The notes under the pieces: model-generated
What the model saw: the letters and a program-made list of their open reading frames with translations, nothing else
Told to the model about the DNA's origin: nothing
Databases searched by the model: none
Shown: in pieces, positions 17,525 to 26,055 of the stretch
How positions within the stretch are numbered: the stretch's first letter is position 1
Layout: every line of letters begins with the position of its first letter
Made by a program: the position numbers and the translations under genes
NCBI GenBank assembly: GCA_937891465.1
Contig: CALAHF010000162.1
Span: 61,967 to 125,966, forward strand
Direction: 5' to 3'
DNA length: 64,000 bases
Source of the DNA: an uncultured Verrucomicrobiales bacterium
Lineage (GTDB): Bacteria > Verrucomicrobiota > Verrucomicrobiia > Verrucomicrobiales > DEV007

Positions 17525-18096
17525 AACGGGATATCTTCTTCCTCGTTTCCGCTCGGAGCGGCATTGCCACCGCCGCCACCCGGGTTTTGCTGTGGGGGTG
17601 GGGAGTATTGCTGCTGCTGAGGGGGAGCGGCTTGTTGAGGGGGGGCCTGTTGCTGCTGTGGTGGTTGAGAATATTGCTGTTGTTGCTCAGGTGGGGGCGA
17701 ATATTGTTGTTGCTGCTGTGGTGGAGCCTGCTGGTGACCACCTCCGCCGCCTCCCTGATCATCACGACCACCAAGGAACTGAAAATTCTCGCCAACGACC
17801 TTCATTTTAGAGCGTTTCTGGCCCGTTTGCTTGTCGTCCCATGAATCCATTTGCAGACGTCCTTCAATATAAATAGGGCGTCCTTTTTTCATGTATTGGG
17901 CTACCAACTCGGCGCTCTTGCCCCACAGAGTCACATCGATAAAAGTGACATCTTCACGCCGCTCACCGCTATCCAGTGTGTAGGAGCGATTACAGGCAAG
18001 CCCAATGTCGGTAACGGCTGTTCCCTTCGGGGTGTAACGAACTTCGGGGTCTCGCGTGAGATTCCCGATCAGCATGACTTTATTCAGACTCGGCAT
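17521..18096 (-). CDS. ssb: Single-stranded DNA-binding protein
   Basis: OB-fold protein that coats single-stranded DNA in replication and repair. The start MPSLNKVMLIGNLTRDPEVRY at 18096 gives 191 residues. The OB fold covers about 1-110 and includes DVTLWGKSAELVAQYMKKG. An extended Gln/Pro/Gly-rich linker of about 60 residues follows, with blocks such as QAPPQQQQQYSPPP, ending in the acidic tip EEEDIPF that recruits partner proteins. The low-complexity linker is longer and more glutamine-rich than usual. Tail-to-tail with aroK. Confidence 0.95.
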   Translation of the reverse strand: MPSLNKVMLIGNLTRDPEVRYTPKGTAVTDIGLACNRSYTLDSGERREDVTFIDVTLWGKSAELVAQYMKKGRPIYIEGRLQMDSWDDKQTGQKRSKMKVVGENFQFLGGRDDQGGGGGGHQQAPPQQQQQYSPPPEQQQQYSQPPQQQQAPPQQAAPPQQQQYSPPPQQNPGGGGGNAAPSGNEEEDIPF

Positions 18097-18297
18097 GATT
18101 TGATAATAAAACGGAGAATCCGAATTGGCGACTATTTCTTTCACTTGATTCCGCATTTCGGGAATCGTGACAATCGGGAAGCCTTCATTATAGAACGCCC
18201 CCGAACTTTAAAATGGATTTTAAAGGAATACCGTGATAGTTGTGGAAGAATCAGTCGCGAGTGTTTCCCTGCACTCTTTTTTCGCGATTTATACTCA

Positions 18298-18308
18298 CCC
18301 CCCCCCCC
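18298..18308. repeat. Poly-C tract (11 C)
   Basis: Eleven consecutive C on the plus strand, about 115 bases before the AP2-like start. Such runs slip during replication and also during sequencing. Confidence 0.9.
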
Positions 18309-18331
18309 TCCCAAAAAGAAATTGCAAATTA

Positions 18332-18376
18332 CGGAGAGGGCGGAGAGGGCGGAGAGGGCGGAGAGGGCGGAGAGTC
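18332..18376. repeat. 9-bp tandem repeat, about 5 copies
   Basis: Four exact copies of CGGAGAGGG (18332-18367) and a fifth, CGGAGAGTC (18368-18376). They end about 46 bases before the AP2-like ATG, in its probable leader. Each copy resembles a Shine-Dalgarno core (GGAGAGG). Confidence 0.92.
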
Positions 18377-18422
18377 TTGATGAAATTTAGACTTTGTGCC
18401 CTTGATGAAACCTCTCCCCGCA

Positions 18423-18917
18423 ATGAAAACAGAAACTAAAATAGACGGATCTACGAAGCGGTCTCGAAACCGCCAATCGATCAAAAACATTAAGCGAATT
18501 GATTCCCCAAAAACCCACGGCTGGCAAGTTCATGTCCGGCGCGGAGGGGTTTTGAAGACAAAGCTTTTTAGTGACCGAATCCATAGCGGCAAAAAAGAAG
18601 CGCTTGAAGCGGCAAAAACCTATCGCGATGGCCTGCTTGAAGAAATGGCTGATCTTGCAAGGCCGCTTTGGAAAATCAAACGGACTTCCAGGACCAATAC
18701 AGGTCACTTGGGCGTTAGTCTCACGAAGTATGAAAATCAGTCCGGAAAAAAGCGCAAAGTCATTACCGTAACGGCTCGTGAAGAGCTCGGAAAAGCGGTG
18801 AATCGGAAATTTTCGGTGGATAAATTGGGGTATGAAAAAGCGGTCAAAAAGGCCGTTTCGTGGCGAGGCAAGGTGCTCAAAGATCGCGCGAAGCGGGAAA
18901 AGGATACCGAAGGTTAA
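18423..18917 (+). CDS. AP2/ERF-like DNA-binding domain protein
   Basis: Basic protein of 164 residues. Two stretches resemble the AP2/ERF three-strand-plus-helix fold: GWQVHVRRGGVLKTKLFSD...GKKEALEAAKTYRDGLLEE (about 40-85) and HLGVSLTKYENQSGKKRKVI...YEKAVKKAVSWRGKVL (about 100-150). Bacterial AP2 domains usually occur in homing endonucleases or as short stand-alone proteins, and here there is no nuclease part. A DNA-binding role is inferred from fold and charge. ATG 18423 is preferred over the in-frame codons upstream. The leader carries the 9-bp tandem repeats. Confidence 0.6.
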   Translation: MKTETKIDGSTKRSRNRQSIKNIKRIDSPKTHGWQVHVRRGGVLKTKLFSDRIHSGKKEALEAAKTYRDGLLEEMADLARPLWKIKRTSRTNTGHLGVSLTKYENQSGKKRKVITVTAREELGKAVNRKFSVDKLGYEKAVKKAVSWRGKVLKDRAKREKDTEG

Positions 18918-18996
18918 AATCCCGAGATCGGTTCGATCTCGACTAGAGGTTTTTCTCTCGACATTAACGCCACCCTTGAGCAAATTTTGCCAAGGG

Positions 18997-20529
18997 ATGA
19001 ATTGTCGGTCCGTTACTGCTACTTTTTTGCTTCGCTGTTGCTTTGCTGCCTTTGTTTTTTTGGGGCAGACAGGTTTTACGCAGGATCGAACCTGGGTCAA
19101 CAATACTGGTAAAAAGCTTGAGGCATCACTCGTCAGCGCGGACAAGACGTCTGTAATCCTGAAATTAAAAAGTGGCAGCGAAGCAGCGGTTCCACGAGAC
19201 CAGCTCAGTGCCGCCGACCAGAAGCATCTGAATCAATTGGAGCAAAAGGGCCTCACCTTTGTCGTAGGTGAAATGCCATCTGAAACCCAGACACCCCGAA
19301 CGATCGAAGTCGAAGGCGGGCCGCGAGTATTTCGGACGCCGCATTTCGAGTTCGAAACCGATCAAAATGTCTCGAAAGCCTTCATTTCAGAAGCTGCCCG
19401 GGTTTACGAAGGCACTTATTTGGCGATTCAGGGCCTACCCCTGGGTTTGAAGCTTTCCCCACCCGAAGGGGCGACCCATTATAGGGGGCTTTTTGTGAAC
19501 GATCGGAATTTCGTAAGTCAGTTGGGGGATAGCATCCCAAGCGTCCCGGGTCAGCGGGTAGCCGGCGTTTACATGCCGAAGCGGCGCAAATTGTTGGTTC
19601 CGTATTCCTCGCTCGGAGCGAAGGAGAACGGGAGCCAAATGACCCTTCGCCGGTCGAGTGATACCTCGACGTTGATTCACGAAATCACTCATCAAGTGAT
19701 GCACGATTGGTTGCCCTTCATTCCGGTCTGGTTTGCTGAAGGAATGTCTGAATATATTTCGGCGGTGCCTTACCAAAACGGTCGATTTGAATTCGTGAAT
19801 GCTCAACGAGGGTTGGAAGAACGATTGGCTTCGAAATATCGGGTAAAAGAAGGCGGTTGGATTGAGATGACTCGACCTTCAAAAATAATTGCGGGAACCC
19901 CTGCGGTAGTGCCCTTTAAATCGGCACCATTTCCTAAACCTCGGAATCCCACTGATCTGGCAAAGCCATCAATCCAAACCCCGGAGTGGCGTGGGACGAT
20001 TCTCGAATACCGCAACGCCATGTTGCTGACTTACTATTTCATCCACCTCGATCGTAAGGAAGCCCCGGCCGCGCCCGTTGCCGCCTACTTGAAACTGGTC
20101 GATCACGCGCGGAATGAGACCGATACCTTTATCGCCGAATACAATCAGGAGGTTGATCAATTTGAAGCGAAGCGGAATTCTTACAACAAAGCCGTTGGGA
20201 ATTACAACGACGACCTCGAAGCGTATCGGCTGAAAGTAAACGGCTACAACTCCAAAGTGAAACTGTTGAATCAGCAAATCCTCGAGGGCGTTCCTGAAGT
20301 CGACCGAACCGATATCGGCAAACCTCCCGAGGAACCGGTCGCACCAAAAGTATTGGTGGTTCCTGATATGTTGAAAAAGCCCAGCACTTCAGGCCCCATC
20401 GACATCGTCAGCATTGTTCAAGAGCGCGCCAACCATGCTTTGTTTCGCGGACGTTCTCCTCAGCAACTGGATGCTGCCGTTGTGGCCGCCTTTGCAGAAA
20501 TCGGGATCACGCTTGATCTGCAGGACTGA
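18997..20529 (+). CDS. Secreted SHD1-domain zinc metallopeptidase
   Basis: Protein of 510 residues from ATG 18997; the frame extends further back, but only this start gives a signal sequence (FLLRCCFAAFVFLGQTGFT). An SHD1 domain follows (RTWVNNTGKKLEASLVSADK...VPRDQLSAADQKHL), a module common in exported proteins of Planctomycetes and Verrucomicrobiota. The catalytic part has STLIHEITHQVMHDW (HExxH) and, 20 residues on, WFAEGMSEYIS with the third zinc-ligand Glu, the gluzincin arrangement. Near the C-terminus a helical, coiled-coil-like stretch (FIAEYNQEVDQFEAKRNSY) precedes a proline-rich segment. The last 23 bases overlap the opposite-strand CbiX-like gene. Confidence 0.75.
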   Translation: MNCRSVTATFLLRCCFAAFVFLGQTGFTQDRTWVNNTGKKLEASLVSADKTSVILKLKSGSEAAVPRDQLSAADQKHLNQLEQKGLTFVVGEMPSETQTPRTIEVEGGPRVFRTPHFEFETDQNVSKAFISEAARVYEGTYLAIQGLPLGLKLSPPEGATHYRGLFVNDRNFVSQLGDSIPSVPGQRVAGVYMPKRRKLLVPYSSLGAKENGSQMTLRRSSDTSTLIHEITHQVMHDWLPFIPVWFAEGMSEYISAVPYQNGRFEFVNAQRGLEERLASKYRVKEGGWIEMTRPSKIIAGTPAVVPFKSAPFPKPRNPTDLAKPSIQTPEWRGTILEYRNAMLLTYYFIHLDRKEAPAAPVAAYLKLVDHARNETDTFIAEYNQEVDQFEAKRNSYNKAVGNYNDDLEAYRLKVNGYNSKVKLLNQQILEGVPEVDRTDIGKPPEEPVAPKVLVVPDMLKKPSTSGPIDIVSIVQERANHALFRGRSPQQLDAAVVAAFAEIGITLDLQD

Positions 20530-21385
20530 CCTCGCAGAGCGCGGGCTCGGAGTTCATACCCGTCTGGAACCGCTTTTCCAACAGATCAATTAAGCCCGGG
20601 TGGGTTGCAAAAAGATCGCTCATGTGAGTCATTAGCGTGTCGTGCTGCCTTTCACCCGCTTCGCAGATTTCTGCGATATCACCACCGGGGCCGGCATGCC
20701 TGCCGGGAGAAATGAACAGCATGGATAAAACCACATCGTTTTCGAACCCGGGACTGCCGAGTAAGTTTTCTAAAAGCGGTTCGTTGAAATCGTAGGCTTC
20801 ACCCTCTCTTCTCTCCATCGAGGACGCCTCTACCTGCGACGTCTCCGCAGCGAGAATCAACTTCAGTTGATCCGCCAAAAAATTACGGACTCGGTTTACC
20901 GCGATTCGAGGAGTCCCATGATCTACCAACGTTACTGCTGGTTGATTCAGATTTTTCTCATCAATTTTTTTCCGGACCAAATTCGCGAGGATTTCGGCAA
21001 CCCCGGTGTCATCGACGTTCTGCAAATCGACCATGCAAGGTGCGAGACGAATCTCCAAATCATCCCAGCCTTTTCCCCGCATCTCGACTGCTCGTTGCGG
21101 CAAATACTCATAAATCGCAGCGCTATGGCCAAAAAAAAGCGGAACGATCAGGAAGGAATTCGTTCCGTGAGCTTTCCGCTGTGCCTTGATGAACGGCTCA
21201 AAAATCTGAGCTGGTTCTCCGTTTAGCTCGGACGGATCCACTTTCGTTGAATGCAGCAGCGATACGGGATTCACTTTGTGCCCCACTTTTTCAGAAAGCG
21301 CCGCCGCAATTCGTCGAAGGCTCAGAGTCGCCTGCGCACGGTGGGAACCATTATCTACCAGTAAAATACAAGGAGTCTCGCTCAT
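20507..21385 (-). CDS. CbiX/SirB-like sirohydrochlorin chelatase family protein
   Basis: Protein of 292 residues with a duplicated chelatase fold. Each half starts with a strand and histidine-bearing loop: ILLVDNGSHRAQATLSLRR in the first and VTLVDHGTPRIAVNRVR in the second. Family members insert iron or cobalt into sirohydrochlorin. A siroheme-dependent reductase (cysI) lies 8 kb away, so siroheme synthesis is a reasonable role, but the metal-site histidines are not complete enough to be certain. A PGRHAGPGGDI loop near the C-terminus is also typical. The end overlaps the metallopeptidase gene tail to tail. Confidence 0.75.
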   Translation of the reverse strand: MSETPCILLVDNGSHRAQATLSLRRIAAALSEKVGHKVNPVSLLHSTKVDPSELNGEPAQIFEPFIKAQRKAHGTNSFLIVPLFFGHSAAIYEYLPQRAVEMRGKGWDDLEIRLAPCMVDLQNVDDTGVAEILANLVRKKIDEKNLNQPAVTLVDHGTPRIAVNRVRNFLADQLKLILAAETSQVEASSMERREGEAYDFNEPLLENLLGSPGFENDVVLSMLFISPGRHAGPGGDIAEICEAGERQHDTLMTHMSDLFATHPGLIDLLEKRFQTGMNSEPALCEVSPADQA

Positions 21386-21436
21386 GGAAAAATTTATACC
21401 CTTACGCTACGACTCCCAGTAGATTTCGGGCCATGT

Positions 21437-21479
21437 CGATCGAACCCTGTTGATTCGTCGGACATACCCTATTGATTCG
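21437..21479. repeat. 22-bp-phased intergenic repeat, locus 5 (2 units, direct)
   Basis: Units at 21437-21457 and 21459-21479, both in the ACCCTRTTG orientation and 22 nt apart, between the UbiA-like and CbiX-like genes on the minus strand. Confidence 0.85.
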
Positions 21480-21491
21480 TGAAAAGCGAAA

Positions 21492-22448
21492 TCAGCCACC
21501 GAATTGAGTCGGCGAATCCATCCACGCTTTGAAGTGAAACTTGTCCATTTTGTGCGCCCACAAAAGGCCAACCGTGATTGCCCCTGAAAGCAGCGTGCAG
21601 ATAATAATCAGCGGCTTCTGCATCAACTGCTCAGGCTCAAGACGAGCACCAACCTCTGACATTGCCTGATTGAAATAAGCGATGATTGCAAAAATGATCA
21701 CCGGGAAAACGAGCGCTAAATTGTTGAGCGACTCGTAATTCGAAATCGCGTAACCCGCACAGAAACAGAAAAAGTTCGCGTAAGTGATCATCGCAATAAT
21801 CAGCGACGTATTGGAATACACCTGAAACGATTTCCGATACTGACCGCTGAGTTCCTTGTTGTTGATGAAGCGATATTCGGAGTAGCGCTTTCCAGTCATC
21901 AGAAGTCCACCAAATGCCCACCAAGCGAGAACGATCGATGCAGGGGGTTGAGCTGTTGTCTCAAGAACCGCGTACCAACCAAGCCAAAGGCGGATCGGAT
22001 TATTAAAGGATTCCGCAATAACGTCGAGAAACGCGCGATCCTTCAAGCGAACCGGCTGGATATTGTAGACCAGTCCACTGATTGCCAAAAGAGCGAGAGC
22101 GATGTGGTAGCCCGGGTTTTTGAACCACCAGAAGGCGAGAGCGAAGCCAACAATGAGGCAACCAACAAACATCGCCCATAAAATGGGGAGTTTGACGAGT
22201 CCTGCAGGAATCGGGCGCAGTTTCTTCGTCGGGTGAAGTTTATCGAACGGAGCGTCGAGAATTTCGTTCAGAATGTAGTTTGCGGAAGCGACCAGACAGG
22301 CCGGAATCAGCGAGAGAACCGCTATTTTCACCACGTCACCGGTGATCTCCATGTCCAAAACCAACACAACCGCGACCGCGTGGCCGAAAACGATGAATAT
22401 GTTTTTTAACCAGTGGTCAATGCGGGCGACTTTAAGATATTCGATCAT
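21492..22448 (-). CDS. UbiA-family prenyltransferase (decaprenyl-phosphate phosphoribosyltransferase-like)
   Basis: Integral membrane protein of 318 residues with about eight or nine hydrophobic segments. The first Asp-rich motif reads NYILNEILDAPFDKLHPTKK, followed by LRPIPAG. The HPTK...RPI pattern is more like the decaprenyl-phosphate phosphoribosyltransferase branch than quinone or heme O synthases. The second motif region is less clear (PVRLKDRAFLDV). It would act on a polyprenyl phosphate in the inner membrane; the exact substrate is not shown by neighbours. Confidence 0.75.
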   Translation of the reverse strand: MIEYLKVARIDHWLKNIFIVFGHAVAVVLVLDMEITGDVVKIAVLSLIPACLVASANYILNEILDAPFDKLHPTKKLRPIPAGLVKLPILWAMFVGCLIVGFALAFWWFKNPGYHIALALLAISGLVYNIQPVRLKDRAFLDVIAESFNNPIRLWLGWYAVLETTAQPPASIVLAWWAFGGLLMTGKRYSEYRFINNKELSGQYRKSFQVYSNTSLIIAMITYANFFCFCAGYAISNYESLNNLALVFPVIIFAIIAYFNQAMSEVGARLEPEQLMQKPLIIICTLLSGAITVGLLWAHKMDKFHFKAWMDSPTQFGG

Positions 22449-22544
22449 GATTCTGCGATGCCTGTTTGGGTCCCGGAAAAAGGCCGCATTCGTAACCCAT
22501 CGCGTTTCAGATCACAACTCAGTTTTTTGGATTGCGTTCAGGGC

Positions 22545-22572
22545 TTGAGAGACGCCAACACCCGTGTAATTT
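22545..22572 (+). promoter_or_regulatory. Possible sigma70-type promoter of tRNA-Arg
   Basis: TTGAGA (22545-22550) and TAATTT (22567-22572) with a 16-base spacer, ending 25 bases before the tRNA. Based on motif match only. Confidence 0.3.
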
Positions 22573-22597
22573 GCGGGGTTCTAAACGAGCGCCTCAC

Positions 22598-22669
22598 GTC
22601 CCCGTAGTTCAATGGATAGAACAAGGGTTTCCTAAACCTTAGATGCAGGTTCGATTCCTGCCGGGGATA
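22598..22669 (+). tRNA. tRNA-Arg (anticodon CCU)
   Basis: Cloverleaf folds fully: acceptor GTCCCCG with CGGGGAT (22598-22604 with 22662-22668, first pair G-U), D-arm GTTC/GAAC, anticodon stem AGGGT/ACCTT around loop TTCCTAA (anticodon CCT), and T-arm GCAGG-TTCGATT-CCTGC. Discriminator base A at 22669. The CCA end is not encoded. Confidence 0.95.
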
Positions 22670-22788
22670 TTGCTATTCTAAGTAGGGAGCTGTCGGTTCG
22701 ACGGTCCCGCTTTACGCCAGTCTGATTCCGAGGTTTATCTTGCGGCTTCTGTAAATTCCGGCATACTGAAATTATCAAAATTATCATT

Positions 22789-24354
22789 ATGATCCGTATT
22801 TTTAAGTTTTCCTTACTTCTTGCCTCGATCTGTTTTGGTTTATCTGCGAAAGCGGATCACCACGAAAAGGTACTTTTTAAAGAATTGGTGACTCCGATTC
22901 TGGAAGCGAAGTGCATCGGCTGCCACGGAGCAGACAAGCAAAAGGGCAAACTTCGACTCGACACGATTGAAGCCATTCTAAAAGGCGGCAGCGAAGGACT
23001 CGCCGTGGTAGCAGGAAATGTGACGGAAAGTTCCCTGATCGAACGGTCGCTTTTGCCAATCGATGACGATGAGCACATGCCGCCTGAGAAAAAGCCGCAG
23101 CTTACGAAAGAGGAAATTGCGGTATTGGATTTTTGGATTCGATCGGGCGCGAAGACAGACGCGACCATCGCCCAGCTCAAGCCTTCTGCTGAAGTGGACG
23201 CGATGATCAAGGTCGTGATTGCAAATCCACCGAAAGGCGCTCAGGCAGCTGCCGTCGCAAAAATTGATCCCGCTAAGCAGAAAGCGGCGGAAGCTGCGAT
23301 TGGCAATGTCGAGAAAACCGGCGCATCGCTCATGGCAATCGCGCAGGACACGCCGGACCTTCGGTTTTCGGCGTTGAATGTGGCTCGTGAATACGGGGAT
23401 AAAAATCTCGAAGTACTCAAGCCGGTTGCTGATCAGGTGAAGTGGATGGATTTGGCGCGGACTCAGGTAACGGATGCGGGCATGGCTCATGTCGGGGCGA
23501 TGAAAAACCTGACGCGGCTTCATTTGGAAAATACCAAGATTACCGATGCGGGGCTCGATCATCTGAAAAATTTGGGTGAGTTGGAGTATCTCAATCTCTA
23601 CGGAACGCTGGTTACCGATGCAGGAATCGCGAAACTTGCCGGTTTGAAGAAATTGAAAAAATTGTTCGTTTGGGAAACCAAAGTGACTGATGCGGGTGCG
23701 AAGAAAATCAGCGCTGCAATTCCCAGTGTAAACGTTAACACGGGCTGGAAAGAGCCTGCCCCCGCAAAACCAGTCCTTGTTGCCGCTGTAGCGCCGGCGC
23801 CCGCGAAAAAGCTTACCACTCCACCAGCGAAGCCGACTACACCGCCCGCAAAACCAGCACCAAAACCGGCGGCACCAGCTCCCGCTGCGAAACCAGTAGC
23901 TTCTGCGACGGGCGTTCCGGCATTGGATAAAGCGATGGCGGAATTGACCTTGGCGGCGATTGAAACAGAAAAGCATTCCGTGATGGCCAAAGCTGCAGCA
24001 GCCGCTACCGCTGCCGCCGCAAAAAAAGCAGCGGACGCATCAACCGCCGCGAACGCCGCATCTGCAAAAGCGACAATGATTGCCGGTGAAGCAAAATCGG
24101 CGTTGGAAATGATTGAAAAGCTGGCCAAGCTTTCTCCCGGATACGAAAAAGTAGTCACCGAATTGAAGATGGCGACAGCGAAGGCGAATCAGGATGCAGT
24201 GACCGCGAAGAAAACTGCGGACGCAGCAGTAGCGGCTTCAACAGCTGCAGCAGGGAAGATTGCCGGAGCCAAAGCGGCTGCGGATAAAGCGCTCAACTTA
24301 GCGCAGCAAACCAAAGCGGCGCTTGAAATGCTGGTCAAAGCGACGGCCAAATAA
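22789..24354 (+). CDS. Secreted cytochrome-c-domain protein with LRRs and Ala-rich coiled coil
   Basis: Protein of 521 residues with a signal peptide (cut near SAKA). A planctomycete-type cytochrome-c domain (about 25-125) carries the heme motif CIGCHG and the distal DEHMPPEKKPQL methionine region. Leucine-rich repeats follow (about 220-310), each with a VTDAG/ITDAG signature. Then come a Pro/Ala/Lys linker and a long Ala/Lys/Glu-rich helix (about 380-521). The heme domain should sit outside the cytoplasm. The C-terminal helix resembles cell-wall or surface-association segments. The partner and role are unknown. Confidence 0.8.
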   Translation: MIRIFKFSLLLASICFGLSAKADHHEKVLFKELVTPILEAKCIGCHGADKQKGKLRLDTIEAILKGGSEGLAVVAGNVTESSLIERSLLPIDDDEHMPPEKKPQLTKEEIAVLDFWIRSGAKTDATIAQLKPSAEVDAMIKVVIANPPKGAQAAAVAKIDPAKQKAAEAAIGNVEKTGASLMAIAQDTPDLRFSALNVAREYGDKNLEVLKPVADQVKWMDLARTQVTDAGMAHVGAMKNLTRLHLENTKITDAGLDHLKNLGELEYLNLYGTLVTDAGIAKLAGLKKLKKLFVWETKVTDAGAKKISAAIPSVNVNTGWKEPAPAKPVLVAAVAPAPAKKLTTPPAKPTTPPAKPAPKPAAPAPAAKPVASATGVPALDKAMAELTLAAIETEKHSVMAKAAAAATAAAAKKAADASTAANAASAKATMIAGEAKSALEMIEKLAKLSPGYEKVVTELKMATAKANQDAVTAKKTADAAVAASTAAAGKIAGAKAAADKALNLAQQTKAALEMLVKATAK

Positions 24355-24642
24355 TTTACTGCGGTTGCAAGCCAATAGGGACAAAAGCGGGCTTGCCCCG
24401 CGGTCTGAGAATGGCCGGAGTCGGCCAGCGCAAGACGTTCCTATGACGACCTAACCGGGGCATCAAGGAATGGCGGCTTTCCAAGCGCCAACGAAGCCTA
24501 GAGTCGACGGGGACGTCAGCGGTCCCGAAATTGGTTCAAAAAGTCTGAGTTTGAAAAAAGTTATCGGTTTTTTGCATAGGAGAATGCGGCGGCGCGTCTC
24601 TCCTTTGTAACCAAAAACTAATCGACAACTACAATCAAACTC
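24355..24642. other. Intergenic region without recognised genes
   Basis: This 288-base region precedes the first His-rich gene. I see no ORF with coding character, no RNA and no phased repeat unit. A CAATAGGG at 24374-24381 lacks the flanking CGA...TCG bases of the repeat family. Confidence 0.5.
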
Positions 24643-25230
24643 ATGAAAGCTACACTCTCACTTATCCCTGTTCTGGCCGTCGCAGCCTTGGCTCTGACTC
24701 CATCAAACGCTGCTGCTCGCGGCGAAAACGAACTCGTTTGCGTTACTCATAACATCGAAGACACCGCCGCTGAACTGAGGAAAGAATTCCAGGTTCATTA
24801 GAAACATTCAAGCGCCTACCGCCATTTGATGTCTGATGTATCCCGGATACTCAGTGAAGCCGATCACATCGATGGCATGGCTCATGATCCCCATTCATCA
24901 CTCCGTCACATCAAGGCTGATTTGGCAGATCTCGACGAGTTGGCGCATCACCTCCACGAAGTTGTTGATGCGGTTGAGCGCGGACGATACAGCGGTCACG
25001 TCGATGGGAATACCCGTCACGTTCACTCAATGCTCGATTCGCTGAACGGAACGATTCACCGCATGGAACGCGTTGTGGCCGCCTATTCCGCGCCACCTTC
25101 AGGATGCGATGTAGGACGTGGACATGACGGCCATCGTGGTCACGATGATCGCAGCACTCGCAGTCGAGTTGCCGGAGCGATCTTCGGAGCAATCATGGAG
25201 CGGAGTTCACACCGCGGACATCGCCACTGA
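24643..25230 (+). pseudogene. His-rich secreted protein, first tandem copy, broken by an in-frame TAG
   Basis: A 195-codon frame from ATG 24643 is a clear paralogue of the intact gene at 25432. Codon 53 is TAG (24799-24801). The sister copy has TAC (Tyr) in the same place (FRVHYRHSSAYRHLMSDVS against FQVH*KHSSAYRHLMSDVS), so Tyr to stop is the simplest change. A signal peptide precedes the break. The conserved block after it includes HLHEVVDAVERGRY and HVHSMLDSLNGTIHRMERVV. The C-terminus differs from the sister copy (GRGHDGHRGHDD). Family function unknown. The downstream part alone could start at ATG 24826. Confidence 0.8.
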
Positions 25231-25256
25231 TCTAATTTTTTAATCCAACTGAAAAC

Positions 25257-25286
25257 GTCACGAAGCCTCCGGGCCTCGTGACTTTT
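25257..25286 (+). terminator. Likely terminator after first His-rich copy
   Basis: Stem GTCACGA/TCGTGAC (25257-25263 with 25276-25282) followed by four T. A second, stronger hairpin lies 40 bases further on. Confidence 0.6.
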
Positions 25287-25326
25287 CTGCGTTTGTAGAT
25301 TTACTGAGTCAGTTAGTTTTTTGAAA

Positions 25327-25363
25327 AGCCCCGGCCACGACGGTCGGGGCTTTTTGTTTTTTT
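25327..25363 (+). terminator. Rho-independent terminator between the tandem copies
   Basis: Stem AGCCCCG/CGGGGCT (25327-25333 with 25345-25351) followed by a long T-rich run to 25363. This uncouples the two tandem genes. Confidence 0.85.
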
Positions 25364-25431
25364 CGCATAACCGCGAGGGCGGTTCGTCAATCTCCTGTAA
25401 CCAACAAATCCAACTCAACCTGACTTGATTG

Positions 25432-26031
25432 ATGAAAACTTCTTTAAAACTAATTCCCCTTTTGATTGCCGGTGCATTCGCTCTGAATTCTGGAGAAGCG
25501 AGTGCTCGCGGAGAAAACGAACTCGTTCGACTCGCTCACACGATTGAAGACATCGCGGCTGAGCTGAAGGAAGAATTCCGGGTTCATTACCGCCACTCGA
25601 GCGCCTACCGCCATTTGATGTCTGACGTTTCTGAAATTCTCAGCGAAGCAAAACACATCGATGGATTGGCCCATGATCCCCGTTCTTCGCTTCGTCATCT
25701 GAAAGCCGATTTGGTCGATCTTGACGACTTGGCGCATCACCTCCACGAAGTTGTTGATGCGGTTGAGCGCCGACGCTACGGGGGCCACGTTGATGGCACC
25801 ACCCGTCACGTTCACTCAATGCTGGATTCCCTGAACGGAACGATTCACCGGATGGAGCGCGTTGTGGAAGCATACGCAGCACCTGTTCGCCCGGCTTATC
25901 ACTACGATCACTATGAAAGCCGTCGCAGCTACAGCAGCAGCCGCGGGAATGGTCGGGCCGTCGCAATCGGTGCCATCATTGGAACTATCATCGAACTTTC
26001 ACGTGACCGCGATCACCACTGCAGGCATTAA
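25432..26031 (+). CDS. His-rich secreted protein, second (intact) tandem copy
   Basis: Protein of 199 residues from ATG 25432, with a signal peptide cut near GEASA. I do not recognise the family. The mature part is helical and rich in His, Asp, Glu and Arg. It includes HTIEDIAAELKEEFRVHYRH, a DDLAHHLHEVVDAVE segment and HVHSMLDSLNGTIHRMERVV. The C-terminal 50 residues are Ser/Tyr/Arg-rich, followed by a hydrophobic VAIGAIIGTIIELS and a His-containing end. The histidines suggest possible metal or heme binding but no defined motif is visible. It ends in a strong terminator. Confidence 0.75.
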   Translation: MKTSLKLIPLLIAGAFALNSGEASARGENELVRLAHTIEDIAAELKEEFRVHYRHSSAYRHLMSDVSEILSEAKHIDGLAHDPRSSLRHLKADLVDLDDLAHHLHEVVDAVERRRYGGHVDGTTRHVHSMLDSLNGTIHRMERVVEAYAAPVRPAYHYDHYESRRSYSSSRGNGRAVAIGAIIGTIIELSRDRDHHCRH

Positions 26032-26055
26032 TTTTTAGAGAACTCCCTCTCCCTG

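Larger units (their letters stand above)
18097..18422. other. Intergenic region with homopolymer and tandem repeats
   Basis: This 326-base gap separates the starts of ssb and the AP2-like gene. It should hold the ssb promoter on the left. The right half contains a run of 11 C (18298-18308) and a 9-bp tandem repeat (18332-18376), listed separately. No gene or RNA is recognised. Confidence 0.6.

Noticed and set aside
18387..19145. A 252-codon minus-strand frame
   Set aside because: It lies opposite the AP2-like and metallopeptidase genes and shows no domain or ribosome-binding site.
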